A stretch of DNA of 18,833 bases from the NCBI GenBank assembly GCA_964636675.1, contig CAZWUO010000054.1:1-18833 (forward strand), given 5' to 3'. The stretch comes from JALUUH01 sp964636675. Lineage in GTDB: Bacteria > Pseudomonadota > Gammaproteobacteria > S012-40. Shown here in pieces: positions 14,626-18,833 of the stretch; position 1 is the stretch's first letter; every line of letters starts with the position of its first letter. Position numbers and translations under genes: made by a program. The notes under the pieces were generated by a model. That model made no database searches. It was not told the DNA's origin and worked only from the letters and a program-made list of their open reading frames with translations.

Positions 14626-15717
14626 ATGAAAACATTAAGTGTAGATTTGGGAAAGCGCAGTTATCCTATTTTTATAGGGCATAACTTGTTGGCAGACTCG
14701 TCACTCATTAGGCCTTATGTTCGTGGCAAACAGATCATGATCGTCAGCAATGAAACGGTTGCTCCGTTATATCTTGCAAAGGTCATGACTCTGTTTGCGG
14801 GTTTTGAATTAGCAAGTGTTGTGTTACCGGATGGTGAGCAATACAAAAATTTAAGCATATTAAATCAGATTTATGATGCACTCTTGAGCCATAATTTTGA
14901 TCGCAGCTGCACCTTAGTGGCTTTAGGCGGTGGAGTTATTGGTGATATGACGGGTTATGCTGCTGCAAGCTATCAGCGTGGAGTAGACTTTATCCAAATT
15001 CCGACCACTTTATTGTCCCAAGTTGATTCCTCGGTAGGTGGCAAAACCGGTGTTAATCATGCTCTGGGAAAAAATATGATTGGCGCCTTTCACCAGCCGC
15101 AATGTGTTATCGCAGATACTGAAGTTTTAAATACACTCGATGTTCGGGAGTTAAGTGCCGGTATTGCCGAAGTCATCAAATATGGTTTGCTCGGAGATGC
15201 TGCATTTTTTTCCTGGCTTAAACTGAATATGCAAGCATTAATGCGTCGTGAGCCAGAGGTGCTGGCTTATGCGATCGAACGTTCTTGTCTTGACAAGGCG
15301 GCAATCGTTGCGGCGGATGAAAAAGAAAGTGGCTGTCGAGCTTTATTGAATTATGGGCACACCTTTGGCCACGCTATTGAAACCGGCATGGGTTACGGTA
15401 ATTGGTTACACGGTGAAGCGGTGGCCGTAGGGATGTTGATTGCGGCGCAAATGTCTTGCAAATTAGGTTTTATCGATGCTGAAAATGTGAATGAAATATT
15501 CCAGCTACTTGAGGATGCCGCATTGCCTGTACAAGCACCACGTGAAATGAAAGTGAGTCAGTTTTTGTCTTTGATGGCAAAGGATAAAAAGTCGATTGGT
15601 GGAGTAATAAGACTTATATTATTAAAAAAAATAGGCCAAGCTTTTCTTTGTGATGATTATCCAATAGATATTTTGAAAAAAACTTTAGAGAAGCATTTGC
15701 AGGCCCACCCTTTATAA
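14626..15717 (+). CDS. aroB: 3-dehydroquinate synthase
   Basis: A 363-aa NAD- and metal-dependent enzyme converting DAHP to 3-dehydroquinate, the second step of the shikimate pathway. Motifs seen: LPDGEQYKNL, GGGVIGDMTGYAAASYQRG, IPTTLLSQVDSSVGGKTGVN, AEVIKYGLLGD, NYGHTFGHAIE and LHGEAVAVGM, which include the zinc ligands (Glu and two His) and active-site lysines. I placed the start at ATG 14626 rather than the TTG directly before it. Follows aroK and precedes the dgt-like gene by 13 bp. Confidence 0.96.
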   Translation: MKTLSVDLGKRSYPIFIGHNLLADSSLIRPYVRGKQIMIVSNETVAPLYLAKVMTLFAGFELASVVLPDGEQYKNLSILNQIYDALLSHNFDRSCTLVALGGGVIGDMTGYAAASYQRGVDFIQIPTTLLSQVDSSVGGKTGVNHALGKNMIGAFHQPQCVIADTEVLNTLDVRELSAGIAEVIKYGLLGDAAFFSWLKLNMQALMRREPEVLAYAIERSCLDKAAIVAADEKESGCRALLNYGHTFGHAIETGMGYGNWLHGEAVAVGMLIAAQMSCKLGFIDAENVNEIFQLLEDAALPVQAPREMKVSQFLSLMAKDKKSIGGVIRLILLKKIGQAFLCDDYPIDILKKTLEKHLQAHPL

Positions 15718-15730
15718 TCTTAGGATCTTC

Positions 15731-16882
15731 ATGCAAACACTAGCACCTTATGCGGCTCATGCAGAACATACCCAGGGAAGGCGATTTGTCGAAAGCCAGC
15801 CAGGGTATCGCAGTGAATTTCAGCGCGATAGAGATCGCATTGTGCATTCCACTGCATTTCGTCGTTTAGAGTATAAAACACAAGTATTCGTTAATCATGA
15901 AGGTGATTTATTTCGCACGCGGTTAACACATTCAATTGAGGTGGCACAGATTAGCCGAGCGATTGCGCGTGCTTTGGAGTTGAACGAAGACCTCACTGAA
16001 GCGATTGCCTTGGCGCATGATTTGGGGCATACGCCGTTTGGGCATGCAGGTCAAGATGCGTTGAATGACTGCATGAAAGAATATGGGGGGTTTGAGCACA
16101 ACTTGCAATCGTTGCGAGTGGTGGATCACTTAGAAGAAAAATACGCTGAATTCGAAGGTTTAAATTTAACGTTTGAAACCCGTGAGGGCATATTGAAGCA
16201 TTGTTCTCCGGGTAAGGCTAAAGAGCTTGGTGATGTCGCGCAGCGTTTTTCCAAAAAACAGCAGCCAACGTTAGAAGCGCAATTATGTAATCTCGCGGAT
16301 GAGATTGCTTACAATAATCACGATGTAGATGATGGCTTGCGGGCACAATTAATTAGTTTAGAGCAGTTACAAGAGGTTGGCTTATTTCGTGAGCAATATG
16401 CGGAGGTGCGCGGTCTTTATCCGAACATTAGTGAACGTCGGTCTATTCATGAAATTGTTAGAAGGATGATTAATCTACTGGTGAGTGATTTAATTCGAAC
16501 AAGTTTAAAAAAACTGCAAGATGCAAAGCCGCAAGATGTTAATGCTGTCAGAACGCAAGCAAAACCTTTGATTGGCTTTAGTTCTGAGGTGCAGGCCGCA
16601 AGCCTTGAGCTCAAGCGTTTTTTGCGTGCTAATCTTTATCAGCACTATCGTGTGTACCGGATGACAAAAAAGGCTAACCAGGTGGTCTGTGGTCTATTTA
16701 ATGCCTTCCTCGATGATTTAAAGCTAATGCCCAGTGAATATGTGCAGAGAGCTCAAGCTTTGGAGCAAAAAAATGGCATTGATGGCAAGGCGCGGATAGT
16801 TTCTGATTATATTGCGGGGATGACAGATCGATACGCGATTACCGAATATAATCGTTTATTTGACCCGAGGACATTAACGTGA
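15731..16882 (+). CDS. dgt: dGTPase-like HD-domain dNTP triphosphohydrolase
   Basis: A 383-aa member of the short dGTPase-like branch, which hydrolyses dNTPs to the deoxynucleoside and triphosphate. Metal ligands of the HD domain: H67 (TRLTHSIEVAQ), H96-D97 (IALAHDLGHTPFGH) and D190 (CNLADEIAYNNHDVDDG). N-terminal FQRDRDRIVHSTAFRRLEYKTQVF is typical. AGGAT upstream supports the start. The enzyme tunes the dNTP pool; the exact substrate preference in this branch varies. It sits in the aroKB-damX cluster. Confidence 0.93.
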   Translation: MQTLAPYAAHAEHTQGRRFVESQPGYRSEFQRDRDRIVHSTAFRRLEYKTQVFVNHEGDLFRTRLTHSIEVAQISRAIARALELNEDLTEAIALAHDLGHTPFGHAGQDALNDCMKEYGGFEHNLQSLRVVDHLEEKYAEFEGLNLTFETREGILKHCSPGKAKELGDVAQRFSKKQQPTLEAQLCNLADEIAYNNHDVDDGLRAQLISLEQLQEVGLFREQYAEVRGLYPNISERRSIHEIVRRMINLLVSDLIRTSLKKLQDAKPQDVNAVRTQAKPLIGFSSEVQAASLELKRFLRANLYQHYRVYRMTKKANQVVCGLFNAFLDDLKLMPSEYVQRAQALEQKNGIDGKARIVSDYIAGMTDRYAITEYNRLFDPRTLT

Positions 16883-16904
16883 ACTCAACATTGTTATTGT
16901 CCCA

Positions 16905-17174
16905 ATGAGAATATACATGCAGTCGGCTCACCTAGAGCCAGGAAAGCGGCCAAAATTTTATCAAATCCATCTAGGCCCCGATTTATTGGGAGGTTGGGTC
17001 GTTGTGCGCGAGTGGGGGCATCAAGGTTCCTCCGGCAGAGTAGTGCAGGATCATTTTAAAAACCTGACTGATGCAGAAAATGCGGCGCTGGCGACACGTG
17101 AAACACAAGTCAAGAGAGGTTATCGAGTGGTATTCGTTCAAGGTGAGAGTCGACCGGTAAAACCCAATGGATGA
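16905..17174 (+). CDS. stand-alone WGR-domain protein
   Basis: An 89-aa protein that is essentially one WGR domain: RPKFYQIHLGPDLLGGWVVVREWGHQGSSGRVV, then the helix LTDAENAALATRETQVKRGYRV. The signature Trp-Gly-Arg reads W-G-H here. WGR domains occur in PARPs, in bacterial ligase- and MolR-type proteins and alone; in PARP1 the domain contacts DNA ends. No function is established for the small stand-alone form. It lies 22 bp after dgt and overlaps damX by 8 nt, so it is probably translated together with damX. No ribosome binding site is obvious; ATG 16917 is an alternative start. Confidence 0.85.
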   Translation: MRIYMQSAHLEPGKRPKFYQIHLGPDLLGGWVVVREWGHQGSSGRVVQDHFKNLTDAENAALATRETQVKRGYRVVFVQGESRPVKPNG

Positions 17175-18696
17175 TATGCTAGAAAGCAAAGACACATTAA
17201 CGGATCCGTTTGCAGCCGTCGCATCATTTAGTAATTATTATGAAGATAATGTGCGTCGAGAGTTTTTGCTCCAGCTTGTGCATTTAACAGAGTTTACTAA
17301 CACTATTTTATTCATTGTTGGTAAATACGAATCTGGAAAAACAGCTTTGTTGCAACAGTTTGTAAACTCGGCGGATGGGCAATGGATACTTTGTGTGACC
17401 TCGGCAACTGAGGTTGCAACGACAGTTTCGTTGATGCGTAAGTTGAGCCATGATTTTGAATTACCCGGTTTGCCTCATTCTTCGGTTAATCAAACGTTTA
17501 TTGAGCAATTGAGTTTGACTAAGCAGAAAGGCTATACACCGGTATTAATTATCGATGATGCCGATAAACTCAGCACCGAGCTGCTCGATGTTTTGGTGCA
17601 GCTTTCGACGAATATCTTTCCAGTTGATTTAAGAATTATTTTGGCAGGAAGGTCAATTCCTCAGACATTATTACAAATGAACGATACCGATGACCCCGGT
17701 ATTACTGAATTATCATTGCCCCCTTTTACAGAAATGCAAACGGCAGAATATATTGCATCAAGACTCAGCTTGTCCGATTTTTCAGGTGCGAATCCCTTTA
17801 CGCAAGATTTGATTCATAAAATTTACAAACAATCAAAAGGACAGCCAGGCCATATTAACGTATTAGCGAGCACTATTTTAAAGGAAGCTTTAATGAAGCC
17901 TGATAACGCCAATATTCAATTTAGAACGCCAGGAAGGCAGCAAAGTGCATTGAAATTGATCGCGCTTGCCTTAGGTATATCTGTATTGTTATCGGTGTAT
18001 TTGTTTACTACAAGTGATGAGGATCAGCTCTTAGATCCCGTGGTGGTGATTGACGATGAAGAAGAAATAGTGACTAAAACGCTTGCGATACCGGGGATTG
18101 AGGCAGATGAAGAATTTGGGGAGCAGGATTTATCGACACTTAATGAAGGTTTTCCATCGCGTAGTGACAAGATGCTCGTTGCGCAAGAGTCTGTTGAAAA
18201 AGCGATGAGTCCTGCATTGAAAAATAAAAATGCAGAGAGTTCTAATACTGCTAACGTAGAACAAAAAACAAACGGCAGCAATAGTCAGGTACAAAGTAAA
18301 GATGAAATAACGGGTGGAAATAAAATTGCTGACATTGCAACAAGCTCAACATTCGAGTCAGAGAAAGCCCAGGTTAGGAAAAACAAGGATAAAGAGAAGA
18401 GTCTTGGTGAAGCCTGGATACTGAAGCAAAACTCAAGGCATTATACTATTCAATTAATCAGTTTTGCATCAGCAAAAGCTGCGCAAGGTTTTATTGATAA
18501 GACGGGTCTTGCGGCAGATGCACATTTTTTTAGTTTCAAAAAAGATAAAAAAGTATTTTTCCCAGTGATTATTGGCGCATACAAAAATAAGTCTAGCGCG
18601 ATAAATCGTTCTAAAGCCTTGCCTGAGCAGCTCGCGAAACTAAAACCTTGGATTCGATCTTTTAACAGTATTCAGAATTTATTATCCAAACCCTAG
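17167..18696 (+). CDS. damX: DamX-type AAA ATPase / SPOR-domain protein
   Basis: A 509-aa inner-membrane protein. The cytoplasmic AAA domain (about 15-245) has Walker A G52-KYESGKT and Walker B VLIIDDADKL (126-135), of the ExeA/GspA-like type. A membrane helix follows (about 261-281), then a low-complexity acidic/Ser/Asn/Lys periplasmic linker (about 282-415), then a C-terminal SPOR domain (about 424-500: HYTIQLISFASAKAAQGFI ... FFPVIIGAYKNKSSAINRSKALP). SPOR domains bind denuded glycan strands at the septum, so it should localise to the division site, as E. coli DamX does. Position after aroKB is the conserved damX position. Start ATG 17167; Met4 is also possible. Confidence 0.92.
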   Translation: MDDMLESKDTLTDPFAAVASFSNYYEDNVRREFLLQLVHLTEFTNTILFIVGKYESGKTALLQQFVNSADGQWILCVTSATEVATTVSLMRKLSHDFELPGLPHSSVNQTFIEQLSLTKQKGYTPVLIIDDADKLSTELLDVLVQLSTNIFPVDLRIILAGRSIPQTLLQMNDTDDPGITELSLPPFTEMQTAEYIASRLSLSDFSGANPFTQDLIHKIYKQSKGQPGHINVLASTILKEALMKPDNANIQFRTPGRQQSALKLIALALGISVLLSVYLFTTSDEDQLLDPVVVIDDEEEIVTKTLAIPGIEADEEFGEQDLSTLNEGFPSRSDKMLVAQESVEKAMSPALKNKNAESSNTANVEQKTNGSNSQVQSKDEITGGNKIADIATSSTFESEKAQVRKNKDKEKSLGEAWILKQNSRHYTIQLISFASAKAAQGFIDKTGLAADAHFFSFKKDKKVFFPVIIGAYKNKSSAINRSKALPEQLAKLKPWIRSFNSIQNLLSKP

Positions 18697-18710
18697 GGGA
18701 TGATGTACTA

Positions 18711-18810
18711 GGTTGTTGAGCGAAGTGTTTATCCAGAAGCGCATAGAGATGCAAGTGATTGGCAGAGTTCATTCTTGTTTTAAGCAGAAGTTTGCGACTC
18801 CTCGACAACC
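18711..18810 (+). other. long-range inverted repeat, possible structured leader RNA
   Basis: GGTTGTTGAG (18711-18720) pairs with CTCGACAACC (18801-18810) over all ten positions, with one G-U wobble if transcribed rightwards, enclosing 80 nt that include a small hairpin GCAT-AGAG-ATGC. It lies 14 nt after the damX stop. No T tract follows, so it is not a simple terminator. It might be the 5' leader of a gene beyond the window. In many gammaproteobacteria gltB follows damX, but that cannot be checked here. Confidence 0.35.
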
Positions 18811-18833
18811 GGGTCTAGCTGCCTCCTCGGAGG

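Overview
The window reads as chromosome of a moderately AT-rich gammaproteobacterium. The support is the order mrcA (divergent) / pilMNOPQ ... aroK-aroB ... damX, a conserved gammaproteobacterial neighbourhood, together with a hexameric-type citrate synthase and a short dGTPase-like HD protein. Genus cannot be named from the sequence alone.

Left part (1-3800) is accessory in character: loosely packed, gene-poor and carrying decayed sequence. It holds a small open frame with a good ribosome binding site but an in-frame stop (53-241, minus); a ChrR-type cupin gene facing an OhrR-type peroxide sensor across a perfect 28-bp palindrome; a LysR regulator facing a SRPBCC (START-like) protein across a 9-bp inverted repeat; and a short relic of an IS110-family transposase (about 3555-3635, minus). 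These two regulator/target pairs look like self-contained stress or small-molecule modules.

Centre (3808-11530) is core envelope biology. mrcA (PBP1A, peptidoglycan synthesis) and a downstream conserved protein of unknown function run leftwards. The type IV pilus assembly operon pilM-N-O-P-Q runs rightwards with overlapping or near-overlapping genes. PilM (cytoplasmic actin-like), PilN/PilO (inner membrane), PilP (lipoprotein) and PilQ (outer-membrane secretin) form the alignment complex spanning the envelope. PilQ here is short (460 aa) and lacks the N-terminal AMIN domains, resembling the HofQ/ComE form.

Right part (11527-18696): the usual pilQ-aroK adjacency is interrupted by a convergent gltA (its stop codon overlaps that of pilQ), a GFA-type zinc protein and an ArsN2-like acetyltransferase. 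Then a rightward cluster follows: aroK and aroB (shikimate pathway), a dGTPase-like HD phosphohydrolase, a stand-alone 89-aa WGR-domain protein, and a DamX-type AAA-TM-SPOR protein of the division site. The WGR gene overlaps damX by 8 nt. The last 137 bases are non-coding, with a long-range stem that could be the leader of a gene beyond the window.

No complete mobile element, CRISPR array, rRNA or tRNA was found. The most interesting leads are the OhrR/cupin module with its palindromic operator, the WGR protein embedded between dgt and damX, an orphan minus-strand terminator plus stem-loop upstream of gltA (possible small RNA), and the possible structured RNA at the right edge.
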